64,000 bases of DNA from Rhizobium sp. 16-488-2b (GTDB lineage Bacteria > Pseudomonadota > Alphaproteobacteria > Rhizobiales > Rhizobiaceae): NCBI RefSeq assembly GCF_017741815.1, contig NZ_JAGHMF010000007.1:1-64000 (forward strand), given 5' to 3'. Under the pieces are notes generated by a model that saw nothing but the letters and a program-made list of their open reading frames with translations, had not been told where the DNA came from and did not search any database. Shown here one piece after another: positions 32,486 to 44,852 of this stretch; the first letter of the stretch is position 1; each line of letters starts with the position of its first letter. The position numbers were made by a program, and so were the translations under genes.

Positions 32486-34045
32486 ATGCTGAAGACTATC
32501 AAAGCTCCGTCACTGTCGACCGTGCTCAAGGCCTCGACCGTTGCCGGTCTTGCCACCGCCGTCCTGGCGACCGGTGTCCCCCTCGAAATCACGCGTTCCT
32601 ATGCCGAAGCGGTCAAGGTCGAGGCACCATCCGTGCCGAGCTTCGCCAATGTCGTTGACGCCGTTTCGCCTGCCGTCGTTTCCGTTCGCGTCGAAAGCCG
32701 CGTCAAGCCGGTCTCCGATGAGGATGGCAATGGCTTCTCCTTCGATTTCAACGGCCGTGGCTTCGATGATCTCCCCGATGCCCTGAAGCCGTTCTTCCGT
32801 CAGTTCGGCGAGCAGCAGGGCCGCCGTGGCCCTCCCGGCGCGCATCCTCCCGGCCCGGGTCATGAGGGTCGTCTGCGTCCGGTCGCTCAGGGCTCCGGCT
32901 TTTTCATCTCCGAAGACGGCTACATCGTCACCAACAATCACGTCGTCTCTGATGGCGCGGCCTTCGTCGCTGTCATGAAGGACGGCACTGAACTCGACGC
33001 CAAGCTGATCGGCAAGGACCCGCGCACCGACCTCGCCGTGCTGAAGGTCGACGGCAAGGGCAAGAAGTTCACCTACGTCAACTGGGCCGACGACAACAAC
33101 GTCCGCGTCGGCGACTGGGTCGTGGCCGTCGGCAACCCGTTCGGCCTCGGCGGCACGGTGACGGCAGGTATCGTTTCGGCCCGTGGTCGCGATATCGGCT
33201 CTGGCCCCTATGACGATTATCTCCAGGTCGACGCCGCGGTGAACCGCGGCAATTCCGGTGGCCCGACCTTCAACCTCAGCGGCCAGGTGGTCGGCATCAA
33301 CACCGCCATCTTCTCGCCGTCGGGCGGAAGCGTCGGCATCGCCTTCGCGATCCCGGCTTCGACCGCCAAGGATGTGGTTGCCGACCTGATGAAGGACGGC
33401 CAGGTGTCGCGCGGCTATCTCGGCGTGCAGATCCAGCCGGTCACCAAGGACATCGCCGACTCGCTCGGCCTGTCTGAAGCCAGCGGCGCGCTCGTCGTCA
33501 ACGCTCAGGCTGGAACGCCGGGTGAAAAGGCCGGCATGAAGGCGGGCGACGTCGTCACCGCCGTCAACGGCGAGACCGTCAAGGACGCCCGCGATCTGAG
33601 CCGCCGTATCGGCGCGATGACGCCGGGCAAGAAGGTCGAACTCTCCGTCTGGCGTTCGGGCAAGTCGCAGTCCCTGACGGTCGAGCTCGGCACCCTGCCG
33701 GCTGAACAGCAGCAGGCCGCGACCGACGATGGCGATCAGGCACCGGAAGCACAGACCCCGGCATCCGAGAAGGCGCTCGCCGATCTCGGCCTGACGGTCG
33801 GTCCGGCCGATGACGGCAAGGGCCTGCAGATCACCGGCATCGACCCGAACTCCGACGCTGCCGACAAGGGCATCAAGGAAGGCGAAAAGATCACCTCGGT
33901 CAACAACCAGGAAGTCTCCACCGCCGATGACGTGGTCAAGGTCCTGAACCAGGCGAAGAAGGATGGCCGCACCCGCGCGCTGTTCCAGATCCAGTCCAAG
34001 GACGGCAGCCGCTTCGTGGCCCTGCCGGTCGAAAACCAGGGCTAA
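32486..34045 (+). CDS. degP: DegP/HtrA periplasmic serine protease (Do family)
   Basis: A 519-residue protease-chaperone for damaged envelope proteins. An export signal is followed by an HtrA trypsin-like domain with triad His152 (NNHVVSDG), Asp182 (RTDLAVLK) and Ser257 (RGNSGGPTF). Two PDZ domains follow (SRGYLGVQIQPVTKDIAD... and a second starting near LGLTVGPADDGKG), with the linker AEQQQAATDDGDQAPEAQT. A long Gly/Pro-rich Q-loop (RRGPPGAHPPGPGHEG) lies before the catalytic domain. ATG 32486 is the natural start; upstream in-frame codons look non-coding. The gene follows cycHJKL in rhizobia. Confidence 0.95.
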   Translation: MLKTIKAPSLSTVLKASTVAGLATAVLATGVPLEITRSYAEAVKVEAPSVPSFANVVDAVSPAVVSVRVESRVKPVSDEDGNGFSFDFNGRGFDDLPDALKPFFRQFGEQQGRRGPPGAHPPGPGHEGRLRPVAQGSGFFISEDGYIVTNNHVVSDGAAFVAVMKDGTELDAKLIGKDPRTDLAVLKVDGKGKKFTYVNWADDNNVRVGDWVVAVGNPFGLGGTVTAGIVSARGRDIGSGPYDDYLQVDAAVNRGNSGGPTFNLSGQVVGINTAIFSPSGGSVGIAFAIPASTAKDVVADLMKDGQVSRGYLGVQIQPVTKDIADSLGLSEASGALVVNAQAGTPGEKAGMKAGDVVTAVNGETVKDARDLSRRIGAMTPGKKVELSVWRSGKSQSLTVELGTLPAEQQQAATDDGDQAPEAQTPASEKALADLGLTVGPADDGKGLQITGIDPNSDAADKGIKEGEKITSVNNQEVSTADDVVKVLNQAKKDGRTRALFQIQSKDGSRFVALPVENQG

Positions 34046-34193
34046 TCGTCCGGATTTCCGGATCGAATTCGAAGGGTCGCGCGCTCGCGCGGCTCTTCCT
34101 GTCAACCCATCGCAGGTGACGACAATGACCTTCCAGGAAGACGATCACGCTTTGAGCCTTGCCGAAACACAGCCGGCGGGTAATGTCGGCCGC

Positions 34194-34871
34194 ATGAAGA
34201 TTCTCATCATCGAAGACGATCTGGAAGCGGCGGCCTATCTCACGAAAGCCTTTCGTGAGGCGGGTATTGTCGCCGACCATGCAAGCGACGGCGAAAGCGG
34301 CCTCTTCATGGGGACCGAAAACACCTACGACGTGCTTGTGATCGACCGCATGCTGCCGCGCCGCGATGGTCTTTCCGTCATCGCCGAGCTGCGCCGCAAG
34401 GGCATTCACACCCCCGTTCTCATTCTCTCCGCCCTTGGCCAGGTCGACGACCGCGTGACCGGCCTGCGCGCCGGCGGCGACGACTATCTCCCCAAGCCCT
34501 ACGCCTTCAGCGAGCTTCTGGCGCGCGTCGAGGTTCTCGGCCGCCGCAAGGGCACGCCGGATCAGGACGTTGTCTACCGCGTCGGCGATCTCGAGCTCGA
34601 CCGTCTGGCCCACGAAGTGCGCCGCGGCGGCAAGGAAATCCCGCTGCAGCCGCGCGAATTCCGCCTGCTCGAATATCTGATGAAGAATGCCGGCCAGGTG
34701 GTCACCCGCACCATGCTGCTCGAAAACGTCTGGGATTATCACTTCGATCCGCAGACCAACGTCATCGACGTACATGTTTCGCGGCTGCGCTCCAAGATCG
34801 AGAAGGACTTCAGCCTGCCGCTGTTGAAGACCATTCGCGGCGCCGGCTACATGATCAAGGATGACGGATGA
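34194..34871 (+). CDS. OmpR-family response regulator
   Basis: A 225-residue regulator: MKILIIEDD opening with E7-D8-D9, phosphoacceptor Asp51 (VLVIDRMLPRRDG), Lys in YLPKPYAF, and a winged-helix domain with IPLQPREFRLLEYLMKNAGQVVTRTMLLENVWDYHFDP and VIDVHVSRLRSKIE. An in-frame ATG at 34125 would add 23 atypical residues. It overlaps the downstream kinase by four bases (ATGA), so the two form one signalling pair. Target genes are unknown; its place after degP hints at envelope control (inference). Confidence 0.9.
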   Translation: MKILIIEDDLEAAAYLTKAFREAGIVADHASDGESGLFMGTENTYDVLVIDRMLPRRDGLSVIAELRRKGIHTPVLILSALGQVDDRVTGLRAGGDDYLPKPYAFSELLARVEVLGRRKGTPDQDVVYRVGDLELDRLAHEVRRGGKEIPLQPREFRLLEYLMKNAGQVVTRTMLLENVWDYHFDPQTNVIDVHVSRLRSKIEKDFSLPLLKTIRGAGYMIKDDG

Positions 34872-36271
34872 ACCGCTTCTGGGTTCTCTTCAAGTCCACG
34901 GCAGTCCGCCTTTCGGCTCTCTACATCCTGCTCTTCGCCATCTGCGCCGCAACGCTCGTCTTCTACGTGACGGCGATGTCCGAGCGGCTGTTGACCAGCC
35001 AGATCCGCGAGGCGGTGCAGCAGGAGGTCGACCAGGTTCAGCGCGCCTACGACAATGGCGGCATGAACCTGCTGCTCAGGACCATGGAGCGCCGCGCCCG
35101 CCAGCCGGGTGCCAATCTCTATATCATCGCCGGTCCCTCGGGCGACATCCTCGCCGGCAACGTCGCGTCCGTCCAGCCGGGCGTGCTCGACGAGCAGGGC
35201 TGGACCAGCCTGCCGTTTCGCTACCAGCGTTATGCCGAGGGACGCCAGAGCAAGCCGCACATGGCCGTCGCCAACATCAACGTGCTCGACAACGGCCTGC
35301 GCATCCTGATCGGCCGCGACCTTGGCGAGCCGGAGGCGTTCCGCGTGCTCGTCAGGCAGGCGCTGATGGTCGCGCTGGCGATCATGGGTCTCGGCGCCGT
35401 CATCATCTGGTTCGGCATCGGCCGCAACGCGCTGAAGCGCATCGACCGCATGTCGGCGGCGAGCAAGAAGATCATGGCCGGCGATCTCTCGCAGCGCCTG
35501 CCGGTCGGCGGCTCCGGTGACGAGTTCGATCGGCTCTCCGTGTCGCTGAACACCATGCTCGGCCGTATCGAGAAGCTGAACGAGGGGCTGCGCCAGGTCT
35601 CCGACAACATCGCCCACGACCTGAAGACGCCGCTGACACGCCTGCGCAACAAGGCGGCGGACGCGATCGATACGCCGGATGCCGATACCCGCCGCGTGGC
35701 GCTGGAAGGGATCATTTCGGAATCCGACCAGCTGATCCGCACCTTCAACGCGCTGTTGATGATCTCCCGCGTCGAGGCCGGCTCGGTGGCCGCCGAGATG
35801 TCGACGATCGATCTCTCGGCCATCGTTGCCGACAGCGCCGAGCTCTACGAACCGGTGGCCGACGAGGCGGGCCTTGCCATGACCACCGATATCGAGCCCG
35901 GCATCGAGGTGCAGGGCAACCGCGAACTGATTGGCCAGGCGATCTTCAACCTCATCGACAATGCTGTGAAGTATTCGGCGGGTGCTGAGACCGGTGGCGA
36001 AGTCTCTTTGCGGCTGACGCGCCGTCCCGATGCCATCTGCCTGCAGGTCGCCGATCATGGTCCTGGTATTCCAGCCGACAAGCGCGAGGACGTACTCAAG
36101 CGTTTCGTGCGGCTGGACGAGAGCCGCTCGAAGCCCGGTACGGGCCTTGGCCTGTCGCTTGTTGAAGCGGTGATGGAATTGCACAGCGGCAAGCTGGAAC
36201 TCAGCGATACCGATCCGGATGCGGCGACCAATCGCGGTCTCGCCGTCACCCTCGTCTTTCCCCTGAAATAG
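34868..36271 (+). CDS. Sensor histidine kinase, partner of the upstream regulator
   Basis: A 467-residue membrane kinase. TM1 is at about residues 10-38 (AVRLSALYILLFAICAATLVFYV), a periplasmic domain runs to about 158, and TM2 at about 160-185 (VALAIMGLGAVIIWFGIG). A HAMP domain follows (NALKRIDRMSAASKKIMAGDLSQRLPVGG). The phospho-acceptor His250 is in SDNIAHDLKTPLTRLRN. The ATPase has N box IFNLIDNAVKYS, G1 VADHGPGIPADK, and G2 GTGLGLSLVEAV. It is a standard orthodox kinase of the same operon. Confidence 0.92.
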   Translation: MNRFWVLFKSTAVRLSALYILLFAICAATLVFYVTAMSERLLTSQIREAVQQEVDQVQRAYDNGGMNLLLRTMERRARQPGANLYIIAGPSGDILAGNVASVQPGVLDEQGWTSLPFRYQRYAEGRQSKPHMAVANINVLDNGLRILIGRDLGEPEAFRVLVRQALMVALAIMGLGAVIIWFGIGRNALKRIDRMSAASKKIMAGDLSQRLPVGGSGDEFDRLSVSLNTMLGRIEKLNEGLRQVSDNIAHDLKTPLTRLRNKAADAIDTPDADTRRVALEGIISESDQLIRTFNALLMISRVEAGSVAAEMSTIDLSAIVADSAELYEPVADEAGLAMTTDIEPGIEVQGNRELIGQAIFNLIDNAVKYSAGAETGGEVSLRLTRRPDAICLQVADHGPGIPADKREDVLKRFVRLDESRSKPGTGLGLSLVEAVMELHSGKLELSDTDPDAATNRGLAVTLVFPLK

Positions 36272-36393
36272 GCGTTTCCGCGCTACCCCGAATTGTCTGT
36301 TGGCCATTTGCGTCTCAGACCCTAACTTAGCCTCAGGCGGCGAGCGGCTTTGATTCTGCTTCAACTTTCGCTGCCTGTTGCCAGGGAGGGCGC

Positions 36394-39348
36394 ATGCTGA
36401 CGAATTCGACGCACAGCCTGAGCGAGGTGGTCGACGGCCTGTTGAAGCCATTGAGCAAGACCGAATTGAAGCTCGTGCTTGATGATCTACAGAAGATCGG
36501 CGCCGACGAACCCGTCGTGGCCGATATGCTGAAGACCGAGGGCGCGCTTCGCGATTTCATCTCCGCCGCGCTGACGCTCTCGCCTTATCTGCGCGATATC
36601 GCCAACATCGATCCCGGCGTCCTCACCATCGCCATCAGCGAGCCGCTCGAGCCGCGCCTGGAGGCGCTGATTTCGGAAGCGCGTGACGCCTGGATGCCGC
36701 GCGACGGGGCATCACCGAGCGAGAGTGAGATCATGGGCCGCCTGCGCACGGTCAAGCGCCGTGTGGCCTTTCTCTTGGCGCTCGCCGATCTCACCCGCGT
36801 CTTCGATGGCCGCACCACCACGGCGTGGCTGAGCCGCCTTGCCGAGGCCACGGTCTCTGCCGCGATCGATCACCTGCTTCTCTCCTCGCACGAAGCCCGC
36901 AAGCTGCAGTTGAAGAACGTCGCGCGGCCGAGCGAAGGATCGGGTCTCGTCGTGCTCGGCATGGGCAAGCTCGGCGCCTGCGAGCTCAACTATTCCTCCG
37001 ACATCGATCTCGTCGTCTTCTTCGACGAGCAGGCCGGGATCCTGTCCGATCCCGACGATGCGATCGATATCTTCCCGCGCCTGATGCGGCGGCTCGTCCG
37101 TATCATGCAGGAGCGCACCGGCGACGGCTACGTCTTCCGCACCGATCTTAGGCTGCGCCCGGACCCCGGCGCCACGCCGCTGGCCGTCTCGATCGATGCT
37201 GCCATGGTTTATTACGAGGGCAGGGGACAGAACTGGGAACGCGCGGCCTTCATCAAGGCGCGCCCCGTTGCAGGCGATATCGCCGCCGGCGACCACTTCC
37301 TGCGCGACCTCACCCCCTTCGTATTCCGCAAATATCTCGACTACGCGGCGATCTCCGACATCCATTCGATTAAGCGGCAGATCCATGCCCACAAGGGACA
37401 TGGGGCAATCGCGGTAAAGGGCCACAACGTCAAGCTCGGCCGTGGCGGCATTCGCGAGATCGAGTTCTTCGCGCAGACCCAGCAGCTGATCGCCGGCGGA
37501 CGCATGCCCGCGCTGCGCTCGCGCGCCACCGAGGAAACGCTCAACGAGCTCACCAAGGCCAAGTGGATCGACGAGGAGACCTGCGAGGAGCTGACGGACG
37601 CATACTGGTTCCTCCGCGATGTCGAGCACCGCATCCAGATGGTGCGCGACGAGCAGACCCATCTGCTGCCCGAGACCGAAGGCGAGCTGAAGCGCATCGC
37701 CTATATGATGGGCTTCAGCGACACGCCGAGCTTTTCCGAGCGCCTTGTCGAGGTGTTCAGGACCGTCGAGCGCCGCTACGCCCGGCTGTTCGAGCAGGAG
37801 ACCAAGCTGTCGACGGAGACGGGCAACCTCGTCTTCACCGGCCAGAACGACGATCCCGATACGCTGGTCACCCTGCGCAAACTCGGCTTCGAGCGTCCCT
37901 CCGACATCTCGCGCGTCATCCGCACCTGGCACTACGGGCGCTACAAGGCGACGCAATCGGTCGAGGCCCGCGAACGGCTGACGGAACTGACGCCGGAGCT
38001 GTTGCGCGTGTTCGGCGAAAGCAAGCGCGCCGACGAGGCGATCCTCAGGTTCGACAGCTTCATCTCGGGCCTGCCTGCCGGCATCCAGCTGTTTTCGCTC
38101 CTTGGAAGCAATCCGGCGCTGCTCTCGCTGATCGTCTACATCATGTCGGCGGCGCCGAAGCTCGCCGAGGTCATCGCAGCAAGACCGCATGTCTTCGACG
38201 GCATGCTCGATCCGGGACTGATGGCCGAGCTTCCGACGCGGGATTATCTGGCGGGACGCCTCAAGGGGTCGCTGCAGCAGGCGCGCTATTATGAAGAGGT
38301 GCTGGACCGGCTGCGCATCTTCGCCGCCGAGCAGCGCTTCCTGATCGGCATTCGCCTGCTGACGGGCTCGATCAACGGCGCGATGGCCGGCCGGGCGTTT
38401 ACGCATTTGGCCGATCTGATCGTCGAGGCGGCACTGGATGCCGTGCTCGCGGAGATCGAAGCGGCGCACGGCAAGTTCCCCGGCGGCCGCGTTGCCGTGG
38501 CCGGAATGGGCAAGCTCGGAAGCTTCGAGTTGACCGCGGGCTCCGACATCGATCTCATCCTGCTTTACGACTACGACGATGCGGCCGAGGAATCCGACGG
38601 CGCCAAGCCGCTGGACGCGGTGCGCTACTTTACCCGCATCACCCAGCGGCTGATCGCCGCCTTGTCGGCGCCGACAGCCGAGGGCGTGCTCTACGAAGTC
38701 GACATGCGCCTGCGCCCCTCGGGCAACAAGGGGCCGGTCGCCACCCGCGTCAGCTCGTTTTCGAAATACCAGCGCGAGGAAGCGTGGACCTGGGAGCACA
38801 TGGCGCTCAGCCGTGCGCGGCTGATCTGCGGCGATGCCAGCCTGATCGGCGACGTCGAGCGCGTGATCGAGGAGGTGCTGTCGACGCGGCGGGACGTGCG
38901 CAAGGTGGCCAAGGATGTGGTCGAGATGCGTGCGCTGATCGAACAGGAAAAACCACCGGCCAACATGTGGGACCTGAAGCTCGTCCCCGGCGGCGTCGTC
39001 GATATCGAGTTCATCGCGCAGTATCTGGCGCTGATCGCACCCGCGAAGGATGTCGTCGTCAAGGTCAATGGCATCAGCACCGGCGAAGCGCTGAAGCAGC
39101 TAGGCGCGCCGCTGATGGCATCGGCCGATGTCGATAGCTGCAGCGAGGCGTTCGTGCTCTACACCGAGTTGTCACAGCTCATCCGGCTCTGCATCGATGG
39201 TCCCTTCGATCCGAAGGATGCGCCGGCGGGTCTCATCGATCTCGTTTGCCGCGCCGGCGATTGCCCCGACATCAAGACCCTCGAGGGGGAGATGAAGCAG
39301 CTGTCGAAGACGGTGCGGAAGGTCTTTCAGGCGGTAGTCAAAGGCTGA
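36394..39348 (+). CDS. glnE: GlnE, bifunctional glutamine synthetase adenylyltransferase/deadenylyltransferase
   Basis: A 984-residue enzyme that adds and removes AMP on glutamine synthetase in response to PII and glutamine. Two nucleotidyltransferase domains are visible. The first has GMGKLGACELNYSSDIDLVVFFDE near residue 189 (deadenylylation half). The second has GMGKLGSFELTAGSDIDLILLYDYD near 704 (adenylylation half). Each is followed by the R.DLRLRP / DMRLRPSG motif and a helical PII-uridylyl-like region. Length is typical. The stop abuts the stop of the convergent kinase gene with no bases between. Confidence 0.97.
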   Translation: MLTNSTHSLSEVVDGLLKPLSKTELKLVLDDLQKIGADEPVVADMLKTEGALRDFISAALTLSPYLRDIANIDPGVLTIAISEPLEPRLEALISEARDAWMPRDGASPSESEIMGRLRTVKRRVAFLLALADLTRVFDGRTTTAWLSRLAEATVSAAIDHLLLSSHEARKLQLKNVARPSEGSGLVVLGMGKLGACELNYSSDIDLVVFFDEQAGILSDPDDAIDIFPRLMRRLVRIMQERTGDGYVFRTDLRLRPDPGATPLAVSIDAAMVYYEGRGQNWERAAFIKARPVAGDIAAGDHFLRDLTPFVFRKYLDYAAISDIHSIKRQIHAHKGHGAIAVKGHNVKLGRGGIREIEFFAQTQQLIAGGRMPALRSRATEETLNELTKAKWIDEETCEELTDAYWFLRDVEHRIQMVRDEQTHLLPETEGELKRIAYMMGFSDTPSFSERLVEVFRTVERRYARLFEQETKLSTETGNLVFTGQNDDPDTLVTLRKLGFERPSDISRVIRTWHYGRYKATQSVEARERLTELTPELLRVFGESKRADEAILRFDSFISGLPAGIQLFSLLGSNPALLSLIVYIMSAAPKLAEVIAARPHVFDGMLDPGLMAELPTRDYLAGRLKGSLQQARYYEEVLDRLRIFAAEQRFLIGIRLLTGSINGAMAGRAFTHLADLIVEAALDAVLAEIEAAHGKFPGGRVAVAGMGKLGSFELTAGSDIDLILLYDYDDAAEESDGAKPLDAVRYFTRITQRLIAALSAPTAEGVLYEVDMRLRPSGNKGPVATRVSSFSKYQREEAWTWEHMALSRARLICGDASLIGDVERVIEEVLSTRRDVRKVAKDVVEMRALIEQEKPPANMWDLKLVPGGVVDIEFIAQYLALIAPAKDVVVKVNGISTGEALKQLGAPLMASADVDSCSEAFVLYTELSQLIRLCIDGPFDPKDAPAGLIDLVCRAGDCPDIKTLEGEMKQLSKTVRKVFQAVVKG

Positions 39349-41670
<2,322 letters not shown>

Positions 41671-41850
41671 TTTCTGAGCCTTGTCCCTCGTGATTCGCTG
41701 CGCCGCTCGCCCGAACCTGACTCAATGAATCATTGGTGATTCGCCTTGTCCAGAGGAAAAGGTAAAAATCTGTTAACCGATTCTAAGTGCTGATTTTTCC
41801 AGCATGCGTGGGAGGCGGCTTCGACAGGCTCGGCCGCCTCGTGTCGCAAA

Positions 41851-44499
41851 TCACCCCTTGAGGGTGCGCTCGACGATATCGCGAACGTCGGTGGAGAGCG
41901 CCGGTGCTTCGGCGATCTCGGTCAGCGCCTTGCGTGCATGCTCGGCTCTTGCCGGCTCCAGCGAGCGCCAGGAGCGCATCGAGGTGAGGATGCGCGCCGC
42001 CAGCTGTGGGTTGCGTCCGTCGATATCGAGGATCTCGCGAGCGAGGAAGCGGTAACCCTCGCCATCCGCACGTCCGAAGCCGGTTGGGTTGCCGAATGCA
42101 AACGTGCCGACCAGCGCGCGCACGCGGTTGGGGTTGGTGCGCTTGAACTGCGCATTGTCCATCAGCTTCAGCACGCGATCGAGCGCCTTTGCGCCCGGAA
42201 TGGTCGCCTGAACGGAGAACCACTTGTCGATGACCAGCGCGTTTCCGGCAAAGCGGTCATGGAAAGCAGCGAGCGCTGCTGCCGCCTCGCTGCTGTCGGG
42301 GAAGCGGTGCGCGAGGATCGTCAGCGCCTGCATCAGATCCGTCATGTTGTTGGCAGTATCGAAGGCGGCCTTGGCGCGATCAGGCGTATTCTCTGAATAG
42401 GACAGATAGGTGAGCGCGCTGTTGCGGAGCGCACGGCGACCGGCGCTCTTGGCGTCGGGGCTGAAATCGCCTGGCGTGGTCATGCTGTCGTAGAGTGCGG
42501 CGAAGACGCTCTTTCCGGCGTCGGCGACCTGCTGCAGCACGGCGGAGCGGCCGGCGTGGATGGCGTCAGGGTCGTTGTTGCCGCCAAGTTCGCGGGCGAT
42601 GTCTGATTCGCTCGGGAGCGCCAGCGCCTGGGCGCGGAAGGCGGGCTCCAGCGTCTCGTCCGCCGCTGCCGCAAGCAGGGCTTCGACGAAGTCCTTGGAA
42701 GCAACGACCGGCTTGCCGTCACGCGCATCGCGGGCGGCTGCAAGCAGCGTCGGCAATGCGAGATCGGTCAGTGCCTGCCAGCGCGCGAAGTGGTCGGTCT
42801 CGAAGCGGGCGAGAAGCGCCAGATCCGTGGGCGACTGATCGAAATGCAGGTTGATCGGGGCGGAGAAGCTGCGGTTGATCGATACGATCGGCCGCGAGCC
42901 GATGCCCTTGAAGGTGGCTTTCTGGCTGCGCTCGGTCAGATGCAGCACATTGTCACCATACTCGGCGCCATCGACCGACGACGGCTCGAGCGGCGTGCCG
43001 TCTTCGGCAAAGAGCGCGATGCTGAGCGGAATGTGCATCGGCTTCTTGTCTGTCTGGCCGGGCGTTGCCGGAACCATCTGCTCAAGCGAGAGCGTGAAGC
43101 TCTTGGCGCTGGCATCATAGCTGCCGGATGCGGTGACGAGCGGCGTGCCGGCCTGGTGATACCAGAGCGAGAACTGCGTCAGGTCGCGTCCGCTGGCATC
43201 CTCGAAGCACTTGACGAAATCCTCGATCGTGACCGCCTGGCCGTCATGGCGATCGAAATAGAGATCCATGCCCTTCTTGAACAGGTCCTTGCCGAGCAGC
43301 GTCGCGATCATGCGCGTGACTTCGCTGCCCTTTTCGTAGACCGTCGTCGTGTAGAAATTGTTGATTTCGCGATAGGTGGTCGGGCGCACCGGATGCGCCA
43401 GCGGGCCGCCATCCTCGGGGAACTGCTCGGACTTCAGATGGCGCACTTCGGCGATGCGCTTGACCGGGCGCGAGCGCATGTCGGCGGAGAACTCGTGGTC
43501 GCGATAGACCGTCAGGCCTTCCTTCAGGCAGAGCTGGAACCAGTCGCGGCAGGTGATGCGGTTGCCGGTCCAGTTGTGGAAGTATTCGTGGGCGATGATC
43601 GCTTCGATGTTGGCGTAGTCCTGGTCGGTCGCGGTCTCCGGATCGGCCAGCACGTATTTGTCGTTGAAGACGTTGAGGCCCTTGTTCTCCATGGCGCCCA
43701 TGTTGAAGTCGGACACGGCGACGATCATGAAGATGTCGAGATCGTATTCGCGGCCGAACCGCTCCTCATCCCACTTCATCGAGCGCTTCAGCGCATCCAT
43801 GGCGTAGGCAGCACGCGCTTCCTTGCCATGCTCGACGTAGATCTTCAGCGTGACCTCGCGCTCCGACATGGTGACGAACTTGTCTTCGACGACACCGAGA
43901 TCGCCGGCGACCAGCGCGAAGAGATAGCTCGGCTTCGGATGCGGATCGAACCAGGCGGCGAAGGCGCGGCCCTCGTCATAGCCGGCGCCGCCGAGGAAGT
44001 TGCCGTTGGACAGCATGACCGGGTTGGCGGCCTTGTCGCCGATGATGGTGATCGTGTAGGGCGCCAGAACATCGGGACGATCGGGGAAGTAGGTGATGCG
44101 GCGAAAACCTTCGGCTTCGCACTGGGTGCAGTAGACGCCGTTGGTGCGGTAAAGGCCCATCAGCTGGGTGTTGGCCTCGGGATTGATGATCGTGGTGATC
44201 GTCAGCTCGAAGGGCTTGGATTTCGGCAGATTGCGGATCGTCAGGCTGTCAGGCGTTGCCGTATACTGGCTGGGCTTCATTTCCGCCTGATCGAAGAGCA
44301 GGCCGGAGAGAGCGAGTTCGTCACCGTCGAGGATCAGCGGCGCCTTGGGATCGGCGCCCTTGCGGCGGTGGAAGATCAGGCGGGCATCTACCTTGGTCGC
44401 GGTCGGGTCCAGTTCAAACGTCAGATCCACGCGCTCGAGTTCGAAATCGGTGGGGCGGTAATCTGCCAGATTGATGACCTGGCCGGTATCTGTGCGCAT
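41851..44499 (-). CDS. pepN: Aminopeptidase N (M1 metallopeptidase)
   Basis: An 882-residue M1 zinc aminopeptidase removing N-terminal residues from peptides in the cytoplasm. Substrate-binding GAMENKGLNVFN is near residue 266; the zinc site HEYFHNWTGNR (HExxH) is near 303 with the third ligand in LKEGLTVYRDHEFS. QLMGLYRTNGVYCTQCEAEGFR and the C-terminal helical domain are typical of the E. coli PepN type. The frame is open upstream to 44799 but MRTDTGQVINLADYRPTDFEL at 44499 is the family start, preceded by CAGGGA. Confidence 0.95.
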   Translation of the reverse strand: MRTDTGQVINLADYRPTDFELERVDLTFELDPTATKVDARLIFHRRKGADPKAPLILDGDELALSGLLFDQAEMKPSQYTATPDSLTIRNLPKSKPFELTITTIINPEANTQLMGLYRTNGVYCTQCEAEGFRRITYFPDRPDVLAPYTITIIGDKAANPVMLSNGNFLGGAGYDEGRAFAAWFDPHPKPSYLFALVAGDLGVVEDKFVTMSEREVTLKIYVEHGKEARAAYAMDALKRSMKWDEERFGREYDLDIFMIVAVSDFNMGAMENKGLNVFNDKYVLADPETATDQDYANIEAIIAHEYFHNWTGNRITCRDWFQLCLKEGLTVYRDHEFSADMRSRPVKRIAEVRHLKSEQFPEDGGPLAHPVRPTTYREINNFYTTTVYEKGSEVTRMIATLLGKDLFKKGMDLYFDRHDGQAVTIEDFVKCFEDASGRDLTQFSLWYHQAGTPLVTASGSYDASAKSFTLSLEQMVPATPGQTDKKPMHIPLSIALFAEDGTPLEPSSVDGAEYGDNVLHLTERSQKATFKGIGSRPIVSINRSFSAPINLHFDQSPTDLALLARFETDHFARWQALTDLALPTLLAAARDARDGKPVVASKDFVEALLAAAADETLEPAFRAQALALPSESDIARELGGNNDPDAIHAGRSAVLQQVADAGKSVFAALYDSMTTPGDFSPDAKSAGRRALRNSALTYLSYSENTPDRAKAAFDTANNMTDLMQALTILAHRFPDSSEAAAALAAFHDRFAGNALVIDKWFSVQATIPGAKALDRVLKLMDNAQFKRTNPNRVRALVGTFAFGNPTGFGRADGEGYRFLAREILDIDGRNPQLAARILTSMRSWRSLEPARAEHARKALTEIAEAPALSTDVRDIVERTLKG

Positions 44500-44852
44500 G
44501 ATATTCCCTGAGACCTTTAGACAATGCTTCGCAAACAGAGTGGGCGCTCTGCCGTAAAATTTGATTGGTATAATTACACTAAAGTCTGAACTAAAGCTAA
44601 AGCCAGAGGCAGTTTCGCGGGGTTTTAGGGACGCCAGTGCCGGAGATACTTGAGGCGCATTCTCGTGCGCGATGATCCGCTTCGTATGAGACGATCTGGG
44701 CGCTGAATGGGATGGTCTGGGCAAAAACAACGACCAAATTCGCGCATCCGGCGTTTTCACCTGTTCTTTAGCAGAAACCCTGTCAAAGTGAGCATGCATC
44801 GAATCCGGTGCGATCCCCCGACGTTCAATTGGTGAATTCGCGAGTTTCTGAC
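44500..44852. other. Divergent intergenic region between pepN and the DMT transporter gene
   Basis: A 353-base control region for two divergent genes. It is AT-rich near 44555-44600 (around TTTGATTGGTATAATTACAC), where a promoter for either gene could lie; a weak CAGAG...CTCTG stem is at about 44537-44552. No convincing small gene or RNA is seen. Confidence 0.5.

Noticed and set aside
42790-44511. 573-codon + strand frame over pepN
   Set aside because: No motif; the reverse strand has HEYFHNW and GAMEN.
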